Shown: positions 1-10,423, counted from the stretch's first letter. The stretch: DNA of 64,000 bases from Sphaerisporangium album (GCF_003323745.1 NZ_QOIL01000018.1:62001-126000); one strand, 5' to 3'. Notes: a model not told the origin generated them from the sequence alone. A program made the numbers and translations.

Positions 1-2
1 TG

Positions 3-1658
3 CGCGAGTACACCGTCCTCGGCGACAACGTCGTGGTCAAGGAGGGCGCGTTCCTGCACCGCGCCGTCGTCCACGACAACGTCTACATCGGACCGAGCGC
101 CCACCTGCGCGGATGCGTCGTCGGCAAGAACACCGACGTCATGACCGGCGCCCGCATCGAGGAGAACGCCGTCGTCGGCGACGAGTGCGTCATCGAGGCG
201 GAGGCCTACGTCTCCTCCGGGGTGAAGATCTACCCGTTCAAGACGATCGAGGCCGGCGCGGTCGTCAACACCAGCGTGATCTGGGAGTCGCGCGGCCAGC
301 GCAGCCTGTTCGGCCCGCGCGGCGTCTCCGGCCTGGTCAACGTCGAGATCACCCCCGAGCTGTGCGTCCGCCTGGCCAGCGCCTACGCCACCACCCTGAA
401 GAAGGGCGCCTCGGTCATCACCTCGCGCGACTCCTCCCGCGCGGCCCGCGCCCTCAAGCGCGCCGTGATCAGCGCGCTCAACGCCAGCGCCATCAACGTG
501 CTGGACCTGGAGGCCGCCCCGATGCCCGTGGCGCGCTTCCACACCTCCAACGAGACCGCCTCGGGCGGCATCGCCCTGCGCACCACCCCCGGCGACCCGC
601 AGAGCGTCGACATCATCTTCATGGACGAGAACGGCGCCGACCTGTCCCAGAACGCCCAGCGCAAGCTGGAGCGCGTCTTCTCCCGCCAGGAGTTCAGGCG
701 CGCGTTCCCCGGCGAGATCGCCGAGCTCAGCTTCCCCGCCAGGGCCGTGGAGGACTACACCCGCGAGCTGCTGCGCTGGGTCGACATGTCCGGCGTGCGG
801 GACGCCGAGATGAAGGTCGTGATCGACTGCGCGGGCGGCACCTCGGCACTGGTGCTGCCGAGCCTGCTCGGGCGGGTCGGCGTGGACGTCCTGACCGTCA
901 ACAACCGCCTGGACGACTCCTCGCCGACCGAGACCCTCGCCGAGCGCCGCAGGGACCTGCAGCGCCTGGCCGAGCTCGTGGGGTCCTCCAGGGCCGCCTT
1001 CGGCGTGCGGTTCGACCCGGTGGGGGAGCGCATCTCGCTGGTCGACGAGATGGGCCAGCTCATCAGCGAGGAGCGCGCCCAGCTCGTCGTCCTGGACCTG
1101 GTGGCCGCCGAGCGCCGCGGCGGCCGGGTCGCCCTGCCCGTGACCACCACCCGCGTCGCCGAGCAGGTGTGCCGCTTCCACGGGGCCCAGGTGCAGTGGA
1201 CCTCCACCGCCCTGGACGCCCTCACCTCGGCCGCCGCCGACCCCGAGCTGATCTTCGCGGCGGACGGGCGCGGGGGCTTCATCGTCCCGGAGTTCGCGCC
1301 CACGGTGGACGGCCTGGCCGCCTTCCTGCGCCTGCTGGGCCTCGTGGCCCGCACCCGCCTGTCGCTCAGCCAGATCGACGCCCGCATCCCGCAGGCCAAG
1401 ATGCTCAAGCGCACCGTGCCGACGCCGTGGGCGGCCAAGGGGGCCGTCATGCGGTCGGTCGTGGAGGCCGCCGACGGCTACCGCCTGGACACCACCGACG
1501 GCGTCCGGGTGGTCGAGGAGGACGGCGGCTGGGCGCTCATCCTGCCCGACCCCTCCGAGGCCGTCACCCACCTGTGGGCCGAGGGCGACGACCTGGACGT
1601 CGCCCAGGCCCTGCTGGAGCGCTGGGCCCGCGTGGTCGAACAGGCCGTCGGCACCTGA
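3..1658 (+). CDS. Mannose-1-phosphate guanylyltransferase / phosphomannomutase-type protein (5' truncated)
   Basis: The frame is open from the window edge, so the N-terminal nucleotidyltransferase domain lies outside; 551 residues are visible. Roughly the first 90 residues are hexapeptide repeats (left-handed beta helix) with regular V/I-G-x-x spacing, such as VYIGPSAHLRGCVVG. The rest matches alpha-D-phosphohexomutase domains I-III and a short C-terminal domain. Known actinobacterial proteins with this order supply GDP-mannose for cell-surface glycans. Odd point: where active mutases carry a TASHNP phosphoserine loop, this protein reads TASGGIALRTTPGD, so the His-Asn-Pro is missing and mutase activity is doubtful. 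The family assignment is firm; the enzymatic role of the mutase half is inference. Confidence 0.8.
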   Translation, partial: REYTVLGDNVVVKEGAFLHRAVVHDNVYIGPSAHLRGCVVGKNTDVMTGARIEENAVVGDECVIEAEAYVSSGVKIYPFKTIEAGAVVNTSVIWESRGQRSLFGPRGVSGLVNVEITPELCVRLASAYATTLKKGASVITSRDSSRAARALKRAVISALNASAINVLDLEAAPMPVARFHTSNETASGGIALRTTPGDPQSVDIIFMDENGADLSQNAQRKLERVFSRQEFRRAFPGEIAELSFPARAVEDYTRELLRWVDMSGVRDAEMKVVIDCAGGTSALVLPSLLGRVGVDVLTVNNRLDDSSPTETLAERRRDLQRLAELVGSSRAAFGVRFDPVGERISLVDEMGQLISEERAQLVVLDLVAAERRGGRVALPVTTTRVAEQVCRFHGAQVQWTSTALDALTSAAADPELIFAADGRGGFIVPEFAPTVDGLAAFLRLLGLVARTRLSLSQIDARIPQAKMLKRTVPTPWAAKGAVMRSVVEAADGYRLDTTDGVRVVEEDGGWALILPDPSEAVTHLWAEGDDLDVAQALLERWARVVEQAVGT

Positions 1659-1817
1659 CCGCCGCCCCCACCGCGGCCGGACGCCCGCGCCCACCGGGTT
1701 CGATCTGCCCCGAACCCACCGTTTCCAGTCACATTCGACCGGCGCGGCGCATGGACCGCGGGGCCGCGCGGGCGGTAGCTTTGGACCGGCGCGGCGAGCC
1801 GGGCAGGAAGGGGAAAG

Positions 1818-1904
1818 GTGAGCAAGCCGTCACGAGCCCCCGTAGTGAGAGCCCGAGCGAGTCTCACCAGCATGTCCGAACCCGCGAGCATGCCCTCATC
1901 TTGA
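1818..1904 (+). CDS. Possible 28-residue leader ORF upstream of garA
   Basis: A GTG codon follows a strong purine-rich ribosome site (GGAAGGGGAAAG) and opens a 28-codon frame ending in TGA. The stop overlaps the -35 box of the proposed garA promoter. A small hairpin (GTGAGA at 1845-1850 with TCTCAC at 1862-1867) lies inside it. No family is recognised and the peptide is Ser/Pro/Arg-rich. It could be a chance frame in the 370-base gap between the mutase gene and garA; nothing else coding is seen in that gap. Confidence 0.25.
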   Translation: MSKPSRAPVVRARASLTSMSEPASMPSS

Positions 1905-1929
1905 CCTTTGCGACTCATCAGCGTATGTT
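1901..1929 (+). promoter_or_regulatory. Sigma-70-type promoter for garA
   Basis: TTGACC, a 17-base spacer and TATGTT (1924-1929) lie about 95 bases upstream of the garA ATG. Both hexamers match the principal-sigma consensus in four of six positions or better. It is the best-looking promoter in the gap. Confidence 0.55.
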
Positions 1930-2028
1930 GCGGCATTCGCAGTCTGAGCAACATGAGCAGCGAAGAACCGAGGCACGCCGCCCAGAGCACCGTCGCCGCG
2001 ACTTCGCGGTAGGAGGCCGAGCCGATCG

Positions 2029-2535
2029 ATGCCGAGCGTCTACTGCACGCAGTGCGGCAATGCCAACCCTGAAGACGCCCGTTTCTGCTCACGGTGCGGG
2101 TCGCCGCTGAGCCGACCCGAGAGCACGCCGGTGGGGGACACGACCTCCACGATCTCCCTCAGCGGGATCGAGGCGATGGACTCGGAGGCGACGGGGCAGA
2201 CGCTCCTACCCGACCGCGCGGCCGTCGATCAGCTGCCTCCGGGCACGGCGCTGCTCGTCGTGATGCGCGGGCCGAACGCCGGGAGCCGCTTCCTGCTCGA
2301 CAGCGAGCTCACCACGGCCGGCCGCCACCCCGAGAGCGACATCTTCCTGGACGACGTGACGGTCTCGCGCCGGCACGCCGAGTTCTACCGGCGGGGCGAC
2401 TACTTCACCGCCCGGGACGTCGGCAGCCTCAACGGCACCTACGTCAACAGGGAGCGCATCGAGGAGCTCCCCCTGTCCGGCGGCGACGAAGTCCAGATTG
2501 GCAAGTTCCGGCTGGTGTTCCTCACGCGTGGGTGA
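2029..2535 (+). CDS. garA: FHA-domain metabolic regulator, GarA/OdhI family, with N-terminal zinc ribbon
   Basis: 168 residues. The N-terminus has a CxxC...CxxC zinc ribbon (Cys6, 9, 20, 23). A short Thr/Ser-rich linker with a DTTST motif (Thr38-39) sits where mycobacterial GarA has its ETTS kinase site. A C-terminal FHA domain (about 70-165) carries the phosphopeptide-binding signatures GRHPESDIF, VSRRHAEF and GSLNGTYVN. In mycobacteria and corynebacteria this protein binds and inhibits 2-oxoglutarate dehydrogenase and glutamate dehydrogenase until phosphorylated by PknB/PknG; the same role here is inferred from the near-identical FHA half. Mycobacterial GarA lacks the zinc ribbon. The ATG is preceded by AGGAGG at 2011-2016. 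The next gene starts 12 bases after the stop. Confidence 0.9.
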   Translation: MPSVYCTQCGNANPEDARFCSRCGSPLSRPESTPVGDTTSTISLSGIEAMDSEATGQTLLPDRAAVDQLPPGTALLVVMRGPNAGSRFLLDSELTTAGRHPESDIFLDDVTVSRRHAEFYRRGDYFTARDVGSLNGTYVNRERIEELPLSGGDEVQIGKFRLVFLTRG

Positions 2536-2547
2536 GGAGGAACGGTG

Positions 2548-3228
2548 ATGAGCGCGCAGGCCGCCCGGGCGTTCATGAGCATCGGGGAGGTCATCGAGAT
2601 CCTTCGGGCCGACTTCCCCGACGTCACCGTCTCCAAGATCCGTTTTCTCGAGGGCGAGGGGCTGATCGAGCCCCAGCGCTCCCCGTCGGGGTACCGCAAG
2701 TTCACCCACGCCGACGTCGAGCGCCTGCGCTACATCCTCACCGCCCAGCGTGACCGCTACCTGCCGCTCCGGGTGATCAAGGACCATCTGGAGACGGCGG
2801 AGCAGGACGGCCCGCCGCCGACCCGGCCCCGCGCCGTCGCGGGCGAGTCCCCGCCCGCCGAGGTCCGGCTCAGCCGGGCCGAGCTGCTGGAGGCCGCCGA
2901 GCTCGACGAGGAGACCCTCGCCGAGCTGGAGGACTACGGCCTGCTGACCCCCGTCGCCCGCTGGTACGACGCCGAGGCCCTCACCGTGGCCAGGGCCACC
3001 GGCGCGCTGGCCAGGTTCGGCCTCCATCCCCGCCACCTGCGGGTGCTGAAGGCCGCCGCCGAGCGCGAGGCCGGGCTCGTCGAGCAGGCCGTCGCGCCCC
3101 TGACGCGCCGCCGCGCGCCGGGCGCCGCCGGCCAGGCGGGGGAGACCGCCCGTGAGATCTCCGCCCTGCTCCAGGAAGTGCGTACCGCCCTGGTGAGGGG
3201 CGGCCTGCGGGGCATTCTGGGCCGCTGA
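2548..3228 (+). CDS. ftsR: MerR-family regulator, FtsR (Rv1828) type
   Basis: 226 residues from the ATG. A GTG three bases upstream is too close to the GAGGAGG site at 2534-2540. The N-terminal winged helix (about 7-80) has the MerR signature VSKIRFLEGEGLIEPQR followed by SGYRKF. The C-terminal part lacks the metal-binding cysteines of classical MerR sensors and has a second helical region, as in Rv1828/FtsR, which binds DNA near cell-division genes in mycobacteria and corynebacteria. It lies between garA and the DUF151 gene exactly as in mycobacteria (Rv1827-Rv1829), which supports orthology. Probably co-transcribed with garA. Confidence 0.85.
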   Translation: MSAQAARAFMSIGEVIEILRADFPDVTVSKIRFLEGEGLIEPQRSPSGYRKFTHADVERLRYILTAQRDRYLPLRVIKDHLETAEQDGPPPTRPRAVAGESPPAEVRLSRAELLEAAELDEETLAELEDYGLLTPVARWYDAEALTVARATGALARFGLHPRHLRVLKAAAEREAGLVEQAVAPLTRRRAPGAAGQAGETAREISALLQEVRTALVRGGLRGILGR

Positions 3229-3283
3229 CGGAGCCGCCCGGACATTTCGGGGTGCGGGGATGTTACGTTGAATTTTGCGGCGA

Positions 3284-3342
3284 TGGTCACGCCGCGAGCT
3301 GAGAGCCGCAAGGGAGCAGGCCCGGAACGGGCCGGTGACCCA
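3284..3342 (+). promoter_or_regulatory. Candidate folded 5' leader of the DUF151 gene
   Basis: The 130-base gap before the DUF151 gene can fold into a three-way junction. The outer helix is GGTCAC (3285-3290) with GTGACC (3335-3340). An inner hairpin spans 3294-3309 (six pairs, one bulge). The second inner hairpin is GGCCCG-GAA-CGGGCC (3319-3333). The joining strand AAGGGAGCA is purine-rich. I do not recognise a named RNA family. A weak -10-like TACGTT lies at 3264-3269. This is a structural inference from one sequence only. Confidence 0.35.
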
Positions 3343-3359
3343 ATGGGACGGAGCCGCGT

Positions 3360-3830
3360 GTGTTGCAGATGGAGGTCGTGGGGGTCCGCGTGGAGATGCC
3401 CACAAACCAGCCCATCGTCCTGCTCAAGGAGGCGAAGGGTGAGCGATATCTGCCGATCTGGATAGGCATGACCGAGGCTACGGCCATCGCCCTGGCTCAG
3501 GCAGAGGAGCCGCCTCCCCGGCCGCTCACCCACGACTTGTTCAAGGACGTCATCGAAGCCCTCGGCGTGCGGTTGCAGGCGGTCAACATCGTGGCGCTGC
3601 GCGACGGGATCTTCTTCGCCGACCTCGTGTTCTCCAACGGAGTGGAGGTGAGCGCGCGTCCCTCCGACTCGATCGCGCTGGCGCTTCGCACCGGCGCGAG
3701 CATCTTCGCCAGCGAGGACGTCGTGCGCGAGGCCGGGGTCATCATTCCCGACGACCAGGAGGACGAGGTCGAGAAGTTCCGCGAGTTCCTGGACACGATC
3801 ACCCCGGAGGACTTCGGCCGTGCGGGTTAG
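3360..3830 (+). CDS. Bifunctional nuclease family protein (DUF151), Rv1829 type
   Basis: 156 residues. The whole protein is one DUF151/BFN domain: an early VEMPTNQPIVLLKE strand followed by RYLPIWIGMTEA, then HDLFKDVIEALG and the ARPSDSIALALR signature that defines the family. Plant and archaeal relatives show nuclease activity; in actinobacteria the role is undefined. GTG start, with an in-frame ATG nine bases on as alternative; the upstream site GGGACGGAG is moderate. Neighbours match the mycobacterial Rv1828-Rv1829-Rv1830 order. About 40 C-terminal residues after the signature are acidic (DDQEDEVEKF). Confidence 0.85.
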   Translation: MLQMEVVGVRVEMPTNQPIVLLKEAKGERYLPIWIGMTEATAIALAQAEEPPPRPLTHDLFKDVIEALGVRLQAVNIVALRDGIFFADLVFSNGVEVSARPSDSIALALRTGASIFASEDVVREAGVIIPDDQEDEVEKFREFLDTITPEDFGRAG

Positions 3831-3873
3831 CCATATCGGGCATTTACGCTTCACGACGCGCCGGGCGGGATCG

Positions 3874-3902
3874 TTGACTGAGCATCGCACCGGTCCTACG
3901 GT
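3874..3902 (+). promoter_or_regulatory. Promoter for the second merR gene
   Basis: TTGACT, 17 bases, then TACGGT (3897-3902). The -10 box is embedded in an inverted repeat GCACCG...CGGTGC (about 3887-3904), a possible operator. The predicted leader contains CCACGGT (3913-3919) pairing with ACCGTGG (3945-3951). This suggests the second MerR gene is transcribed separately from the DUF151 gene. Confidence 0.45.
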
Positions 3903-3976
3903 GCAAGGGAAACCACGGTTGTAATTCACGAACCCCCAGATCAGACCGTGGGATGAGAGAAAGCCGGAGGTCCGCA

Positions 3977-4600
3977 GTGGCGGTCAGCAGCGGCGAGGGA
4001 AAGACGGCCGGCCAGCATGATCCGGCCCAGCGCCGGTCGGCGCGGGAACGCGCGGGAGAGCAGGGCCTGCTGTTCGACGAGCGGCCGGCGTCTCTGCCCG
4101 CCGACGTGGGTTACCGCGGCCCGACGGCCTGCTCGGCGGCCGGCATCACCTACCGGCAGCTCGACTACTGGGCCAGGACCCAGCTCGTCGAGCCGTCGGT
4201 GCGGGCGGCCCATGGCTCGGGTTCCCAGCGGCTCTACAGCTTCCGCGACATCCTCGTGCTCAAGGTGGTCAAGCGCCTGCTCGACACCGGGGTGTCGCTC
4301 CAGCAGATCCGCACCGCGGTGCAGCATCTGCGCGACCGCGGGGTCAACGACCTGGCCCAGATCACGCTGATGAGCGACGGAGTGAGCGTCTACGAGTGCA
4401 CCTCGGCCGACGAGGTGATCGACCTGCTCGAGGGCGGCCAGGGCGTGTTCGGCATCGCCCTTGGCGGCGTGTGGCGCGAGGTCGAGGGATCCCTGGCGGA
4501 GCTGCCGGGGGAACGGGCCGAGCCGGCCGCCTCGGACTCCGCGGAGGATCACCCGGGTGACGAGCTGGCTCGGCGCAGGAAGGCCCGCAAGACGGGCTGA
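3977..4600 (+). CDS. MerR-family transcriptional regulator, Rv1830 type
   Basis: 207 residues from the GTG that has GGAGG six bases upstream; an ATG at 3953 is in frame but lacks a site. A disordered basic N-terminus (about 35 residues, ending QGLLFDERP) precedes the MerR winged helix. Its signature residues are SAAGITYRQLDYWARTQLV followed by QRLYSFRDILVLKVVK. A C-terminal dimer helix follows and the tail is charged and variable. In mycobacteria the equivalent gene (Rv1830) influences division and lies just before gcvB, as here. Function by synteny and domain; target genes unknown. Confidence 0.8.
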   Translation: MAVSSGEGKTAGQHDPAQRRSARERAGEQGLLFDERPASLPADVGYRGPTACSAAGITYRQLDYWARTQLVEPSVRAAHGSGSQRLYSFRDILVLKVVKRLLDTGVSLQQIRTAVQHLRDRGVNDLAQITLMSDGVSVYECTSADEVIDLLEGGQGVFGIALGGVWREVEGSLAELPGERAEPAASDSAEDHPGDELARRRKARKTG

Positions 4601-4773
4601 ACGGGGCCGCACCCCCTATCCGGGGGGCCGGTCAGGGGGCGCGGTCGAACGCGGCGTGGGGCCGCGCACGGCGAACCCGCAGGCCGGCGGGCGAACGCAC
4701 GGGGTGCGGGGACTGGGGTAGCCCCCTACCAGGGGCGGGACGGTACAGTTGAGCCGAAGGCTTACGACCCCGC

Positions 4774-5003
4774 GCGGGAGAGTTCCGGGAGCGGGCCGGC
4801 GCCGCGGCCGCGGCACCGGTGAGCGACCCGGGCGCCGAAGGAGCAACCTCCCCGGAATCTCTCAGGCTCACGTACCGCGCGGGTGAGGCGACTCTGGAAA
4901 GCAGGCATGCCCGCCAGGCGTGTCTCACCGACGGTGCAAGCCCCTGCGGGGGTGAAGCTCTCAGGTCGTGGTGATCGAACCGCGCTGACAGAGGGGGAGA
5001 CGG
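4774..5003 (+). promoter_or_regulatory. Tandem glycine riboswitch upstream of gcvP
   Basis: Two aptamer cores are visible. Core 1 has GAGAGTT (about 4779), GCGCCGAAGGAGCAACC (4832-4848), AATCTCTCAGGC (4856-4867) and closing GACTCTGG (about 4890). Core 2 has ACCGACGGTGCAAGCC (about 4927-4942), GAAGCTCTCAGGT (4954-4966) and closing GACAGAGG. CTCTCAGG and the ...GGnGCAA... box are hallmarks of the glycine class. The downstream gene encodes the glycine-cleaving P-protein, so glycine-activated expression is expected. The closing stem of aptamer 2 was not fully resolved by hand. A possible -10 (TACAGT) lies at 4744-4749. Confidence 0.9.
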
Positions 5004-5044
5004 CAAACGCGCGCGCAAAGCGCCGGTCTCTACCCCTCTGGAGG
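4989..5044 (+). promoter_or_regulatory. Expression-platform hairpin of the glycine riboswitch
   Basis: The end of aptamer 2 (CAGAGGGGGAGAC, 4989-5001) can pair with GTCTCTACCCCTCTG (5026-5040) just before the ribosome site GGAGG (5040-5044). The 5' arm is also part of the aptamer-2 closing region, so the two folds should exclude each other. There is no U-tract, so translation control is likelier than termination. Confidence 0.55.
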
Positions 5045-5050
5045 GCACCC

Positions 5051-7912
<2,862 letters not shown>

Positions 7913-8014
7913 CGTCCGTCCTCCGCGCCCGTCCCGATCGGCATAATATGTCGCGCGCGACGGCGCGCTCGCGTCGCGAGGCCGGCAGTTCCCCTACGCG
8001 GAGAAGAGGTCCCG

Positions 8015-8890
8015 ATGGCGGCGCACGAGGTGGAGTCCGGACGGCGGATCGACGACGCGCGAAGGCTCGCCGAGAGCGGCGAGCTGGAGGCGGCCGCCGA
8101 GATCTTCGCCGATCTGGTCGCCGACGACGGCGAGGCCGACCGCGCCCAGGCCGCCGTCGGCCTCGCGGTGGTGCTGGAGCAGCGCGGCGACGTCGCCGGG
8201 GCCCGGGCGGCGGCCCGCACGGCCCTGGCCACCGGGCACCCGGAGTTCGCCGCGCAGGCGGCCTGCCACCTGGCGCGCGGGTTCGAGCGGGAGGACCTGG
8301 GCGACCAGGCCCGCGCCGCCTGGCAGGCCGTGATCGGCATCGGCACCCCGGCCTACCTTCCCGCCGCCCACATGGCGCTGGCGCGCATCGCGGCGCGGCA
8401 GGGGGACGACGCGGCGGCAGACGCCGCGCTGCGGGCCGCGCTCGCCACCCGGGACCCGCTGGTGGCCTCCCGGGCGGCCCAGGCGCTGGCCGAGCGGCTC
8501 CTCGCCGACGGGGTGCCGGGGGAGGCCGCCGACGTGATCCTGGAGGCCCTGGACGTGCCCGGGGCCGCCGACGCCGGGCGGCTGCGCGTCCTGCTCGGCA
8601 TGGCCCACCTGGACATGGCCTGCGGGGAGTTCGCGGCCGCGGTCGAGGGCGCGGCCGAGGGCGGCGACGCCGATGGCACGGCGCTGGCGATCGAGCTGCT
8701 GGCGCGTACGCTCCCGCTGCGCGGCAGGGACGACGACGCCGGCGCGGTGTGGGACTACGGCCTCACCCACCCCGACGAGGCCGTGGCCGAGCAGGTCCGC
8801 CTGCGGCTCGCCCGCGACGAGGACCCCCACGCCGACCTGGACGGACAGGAGGACGCCGGAGAGCCGCGGGGAGCCGGGAACGCGGGCTGA
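8015..8890 (+). CDS. Tetratricopeptide-repeat protein
   Basis: 291 residues, almost wholly helix pairs of TPR type with repeated Ala-rich motifs: ARRLAESGELEAAAEIFADLV, then AAVGLAVVLEQRGDVAGARAA, then AHMALARIAARQGDDAAADAAL. There is no signal peptide or membrane segment, so it is a cytoplasmic scaffold. ATG start with AGAAGAGG upstream. A -10-like CATAAT at 7942-7947 could drive it. No partner is evident from the neighbours, and the convergent gene beyond is unrelated. The last 25 residues are Asp/Glu/Gly-rich and probably disordered. Confidence 0.7.
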   Translation: MAAHEVESGRRIDDARRLAESGELEAAAEIFADLVADDGEADRAQAAVGLAVVLEQRGDVAGARAAARTALATGHPEFAAQAACHLARGFEREDLGDQARAAWQAVIGIGTPAYLPAAHMALARIAARQGDDAAADAALRAALATRDPLVASRAAQALAERLLADGVPGEAADVILEALDVPGAADAGRLRVLLGMAHLDMACGEFAAAVEGAAEGGDADGTALAIELLARTLPLRGRDDDAGAVWDYGLTHPDEAVAEQVRLRLARDEDPHADLDGQEDAGEPRGAGNAG

Positions 8891-9001
8891 CTCCGAGCGG
8901 CAGGGCCGGCGGGCAGGACGAACGGGCGAGGGGACCGGCGGAGCCGACGGGGCGGGGCCGCCCGCCCGGCGGCGCCGGCCCGGCGGAGCCGACCGGCAGG
9001 G

Positions 9002-9379
9002 TCAGCGGCGGCGCCGGCCGAGCGCGGCCGCGATGTTGACGAGTACGATGCCCGTCCAGGCGAGGAACAGCCCGCCGGGCCCGGCCTGGGTCACGGCGAT
9101 CGCCGTGAGCGGGACGCCGATGCCGAGCGACCCGAGCGCGATCGCGATCGTGGGGTCGGCCTGCTTGGACGGCCTGCCCGGCGCGGGATGGGCGCCGCCG
9201 GGCGGCGGGGCGTACTCCTGGTGCCCGTGCTGGGCGGCGACCTCGGCGCGCACCCTCGTCTCGATCGTGTGGTCGAGCTTCTCCAGGAAGGACTCGATCA
9301 GGACGTTCTCGTATTCGGGCCCGAGGTCCCGCCGCGCCTCGACGGTGGCGCGCAGCTCGTCACGTGGATTATCCGGCAC
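9002..9379 (-). CDS. Small membrane protein of unknown function
   Basis: 125 residues. A soluble N-terminal helix (about 1-45, charged, with NVLIESFLEKLD) is followed by a Pro/Gly/His linker. Two hydrophobic segments follow (about 74-94 and 98-117) and an Arg-rich end GRRRR, so the N-terminus is probably cytosolic. GTG start. Such short tails-plus-two-helix proteins are common in actinomycetes, but I know no function. It is divergent from the alpha/beta hydrolase with about 80 bases between starts. The 110-base gap on its other side, toward the TPR gene, is extremely GC-rich and holds a 14-base direct repeat (CCGGCGGAGCCGAC, about 8936 and 8982). Confidence 0.6.
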   Translation of the reverse strand: MPDNPRDELRATVEARRDLGPEYENVLIESFLEKLDHTIETRVRAEVAAQHGHQEYAPPPGGAHPAPGRPSKQADPTIAIALGSLGIGVPLTAIAVTQAGPGGLFLAWTGIVLVNIAAALGRRRR

Positions 9380-9460
9380 TGCCCTAATCTGTCACAGGCC
9401 CGCGCGCTGTGGCATCCCCCGCGAGAAGTAGCGGGGTCATCCCCAGGTACGGTGTCGGCC

Positions 9461-10054
9461 ATGCGCATCGTGACGCCGAACGGCCCGGCGATCGTGGAGG
9501 TCGACAAGGCGCGCGACCCGCGGTTCCTGTTCGTGCTCACCCACGGGTCGGCCGGAGGAGTGGAATCGCCCGACCTGCTGGCGGTGCGCGACGCGGCCGG
9601 CGCGATCGGCGGCACCGTGGCGCGGGTGCTCCAGCCGTTCAGGGTCGCGGGCGCCCGGGCTCCCGGGTCGGCGGTCAAACAGGACGAGTCGTGGACCGCG
9701 CTGGTGGCCTCGCTGCGGCGTCGGTTCCCAGGCCTGGCCCTGGTGCAGGGCGGGCGGAGCAACGGTGCGCGGGTCGCCTGCCGTACCGCCCGTGCCGTCG
9801 CGGCCGACGCGGTGGTGGCGCTGGCCTTCCCGTTGCACCCGCCCGGCAAGCCGGAGCGCTCGAGGGTCGGCGAACTGCGCGAGGCGGGCGTGGACGTGCT
9901 CGTGGTCAGCGGAGACCGCGACCCGTTCGGCGTGCCCGACGAGGCGGACGCCGCCCGGCGGGTCGTGCTCGCCGGGGAAGGACATGAACTCAAGAAAAAC
10001 CCCGCCCGGGTGGGCGAGGTGGTCGCGGAGTGGCTCGGCCCCCGGTTCGGGTGA
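9461..10054 (+). CDS. Alpha/beta hydrolase of the KANL3/TEX30-like family
   Basis: 197 residues. VLTHGSAGG near the N-terminus is the oxyanion strand. The nucleophile elbow is GGRSNGARVA (Ser100), the acid SGDRDPFG (Asp152 or 154) and the catalytic histidine GEGHELK (His175). LAFPLHPPGKPE is characteristic of the TEX30-like group. Substrate unknown. The ATG at 9461 is chosen because homology starts there; longer in-frame starts run into the divergent gene. No signal peptide. The DUF5999 gene converges on it with 13 bases between stops. Confidence 0.75.
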   Translation: MRIVTPNGPAIVEVDKARDPRFLFVLTHGSAGGVESPDLLAVRDAAGAIGGTVARVLQPFRVAGARAPGSAVKQDESWTALVASLRRRFPGLALVQGGRSNGARVACRTARAVAADAVVALAFPLHPPGKPERSRVGELREAGVDVLVVSGDRDPFGVPDEADAARRVVLAGEGHELKKNPARVGEVVAEWLGPRFG

Positions 10055-10067
10055 TCCCGTGGGCGAG

Positions 10068-10268
10068 TCAGGCCGCGCTGATGGCGAGGTCGGTGGGGCG
10101 GTGCGGGGCGATGACCGCGCCGTCGGGCAGGAGCTCCCCGGTGTCCTCGAAAAGCACGATGCCGTTGCACAGCAGGCTCCACCCCTGCTCGGGGTGGGCC
10201 GCGATCGTGCGGGCGGCTTCGCGGTCCGGTGCGGTGGTAGTCGGACAGGACGGCTCATGCGGGCACAT
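10068..10268 (-). CDS. DUF5999 family small protein
   Basis: 66 residues. An N-terminal Cys pair (CPHEPSC) is followed by DREAARTIAAHPEQGW and the conserved core LLCNGIVLFEDTGELLPDG ending IAPHRP. Several copies are usual in actinomycete genomes, often near WhiB-like or antibiotic genes; no function is established. ATG start with GGAGG seven bases upstream (minus strand). The 325-base gap upstream contains a 23-bp perfect palindrome, listed separately. Confidence 0.8.
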   Translation of the reverse strand: MCPHEPSCPTTTAPDREAARTIAAHPEQGWSLLCNGIVLFEDTGELLPDGAVIAPHRPTDLAISAA

Positions 10269-10400
10269 CGGCGTGCCTCCGGATTTCTCTCTCGGTCTGG
10301 TGTCCGGCCGGGATCATCGGTGCCGGCGCGTCTGCCCGCTCCGATTCCCCCGCCCCCGTCGGACGGGGCCGAACGCTGTGTGGTCGACGTGTGTGCTGGC

Positions 10401-10423
10401 GCACACTTACAGAGTAAGTGTGC
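10401..10423. promoter_or_regulatory. 23-bp perfect palindrome, probable operator
   Basis: GCACACTTAC-AGA-GTAAGTGTGC, 10-bp arms with no mismatch. It is preceded by GTGTGC (10391-10396), which is itself complementary to the left arm, and followed by CACAC (10431-10435). No T-tract follows, so a terminator is unlikely. It lies about 130 bases upstream of the DUF5999 start. The gap 10269-10594 holds no supportable gene. Confidence 0.55.

Noticed and set aside
113-2110. A 665-codon open frame overlapping the mutase gene
   Set aside because: Arg/Gly/Pro-rich frame-shifted reading of the real gene and the gap after it; no motif and no ribosome site.
7940-7950. CATAATATG as a full promoter for the TPR gene
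   Set aside because: The -10 is good but no -35 lies at 16-19 bases; kept only as a remark.
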